DNA from: Stenocarpella maydis
Lineage: Eukaryota > Ascomycota > Sordariomycetes > Diaporthales > Diaporthaceae
NCBI GenBank assembly: GCA_002270565.1
Contig: NQMI01000025.1
Coordinates: 62,001-126,000 of the forward strand
Reading direction: 5' to 3'
Length of the DNA: 64,000 nucleotides
In this document: positions 63,277-64,000 of the stretch, piece by piece
Layout of the letters: every line of letters begins with the position of its first letter
Numbering within the stretch: position 1 is the stretch's first letter
Position numbers and translations under genes: made by a program
Notes under the pieces: model-generated
Databases searched by the model: none
The model's input: only the letters and a program-made list of their open reading frames with translations
Told to the model about the DNA's origin: nothing

Positions 63277-64000
63277 AGACGTGTCACCCGAGGAAGGTCA
63301 GGGGAGCCGAGCAGGATCCAGTCCAGGTTTGGAGTCCAGCCTGGCTGGAGCGCAATGGTATATACATACGGGCGCATAGAAAGAGGAGGGAGGGATTCAG
63401 GATACAGCCATGATTGATACATAGACGACAGGTGGTACAGGGTCAAGGGGTAGCATTCAGCTCGGCGTCGGCGACGTGCGTGTCCACAGCAGTGGTTGCA
63501 CACCCTGCCACACAAGGCCGGGGGCTTGTGGAGCAGTTGGAGCAGTTTCCTGGTGGCAAAGACCAGTCACGGGCGAAGACACGTCCCCGTGACAGGTCTA
63601 CACGAGAAGGAGAAGGAGTAGTCGGCGGTGAAGCAGCGATGATCTTGTCAGGTGCATTGTTTACAATTACCGTGGTTAATATTATTTCCTTGGGAACTGA
63701 CACGCTCGCAATATTGTGATAATCTCCGGCCCTTGGCAGAATTGCTTGTCAGCCAGCTCATGACCGCCCCTGCGCCTTACGTAACGTTGGTCGCCTCAAC
63801 CGGCAGCATACAGTAAGTACTATGTCAGGCCCACCGCCCACGAGATTGATGCTGGTGCCACTATAACTGGGCGGCAATAACTTCCGTATCGGGGCAAGTG
63901 CAGGTCGGACGAGCGCACATCGGCCAGCCCAAGTACTGGGGCGTCAGGCACACCAATCAGTCTTGTTGGGTTACAATTACCAGCGGGTCCCCCGGGCGGA
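63277..64000. other. 3' flank of the kinase gene and unannotated window end
   Basis: No gene start or repeat is recognised; the next gene lies beyond the window. Confidence 0.5.

Noticed and set aside
1..64000. tRNA genes in intergenic DNA
   Set aside because: Visual search for TTCRA T-arm patterns with matching A-box found no convincing cloverleaf; a covariance-model scan (e.g. tRNAscan) would settle it.

Overview
The window is a gene-dense, GC-rich stretch of a filamentous ascomycete nuclear genome, most likely a Sordariomycete. This rests on short GT-AG introns (mostly 50-110 bp) with CTRAC-type branch sites, the many orthologues of Pezizomycotina housekeeping genes, a patatin/NB-ARC/TPR NLR family typical of mould allorecognition loci, and AT-rich relics that look like repeat-induced point mutation. 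I support 23 protein-coding genes (the first cut by the window edge) and rebuilt their exon joins by reading phase and motif continuity. No rRNA, tRNA, CRISPR array or intact transposon was recognised.

Layout. 1-13.5 kb: a KH-domain RNA-binding protein (minus, partial), a coiled-coil CENP-K/Sim4-like protein, dUTPase, pyridoxal kinase (with an 11-nt microexon), PCNA, and a vezatin/Inp2-like membrane protein. 14.5-20 kb: EMC6, a GTPBP1-type GTPase and a low-complexity orphan. 20.5-35 kb: the essential t-SNARE Sec9, a DHR2-type DEAH helicase, then two tandem minus-strand patatin-NB-ARC-TPR receptors (26132-30001 and 30773-34941). 35.8-45.3 kb: SDHAF3, a Baeyer-Villiger-type monooxygenase, the histidine methyltransferase HPM1 and a GPI-anchored Ser/Thr-rich wall protein. 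46.8-64 kb: a PTC7-type mitochondrial PP2C phosphatase, SDH2, a secreted Cys-containing orphan, ADE2, DUS4, a transcription-type cyclin, PRP4 and an AGC (S6K-like) kinase.

The standout is the Sec9 plus patatin-NLR locus. In Neurospora crassa (sec-9/plp-1) and Cryphonectria parasitica (vic2) a patatin-NB-ARC-TPR receptor is linked to polymorphic Sec9 and triggers cell death on non-self fusion. Here the receptor is duplicated in tandem. Both copies have intact catalytic, P-loop and MHD-like motifs and share two intron positions and a ~119-bp upstream repeat. Their patatin domains are very similar while the TPR halves have diverged, and an AT-rich RIP-like tract lies between them. This suggests a two-receptor allorecognition haplotype.

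Other signals are ACGCGT (MCB-type) boxes upstream of the replication/chromosome genes (dUTPase, PCNA, CENP-K-like) and four copies of the perfect palindrome TACCTAGGTA, all between genes. The two SDH genes (assembly factor SDHAF3 and its client SDH2) are 13 kb apart.
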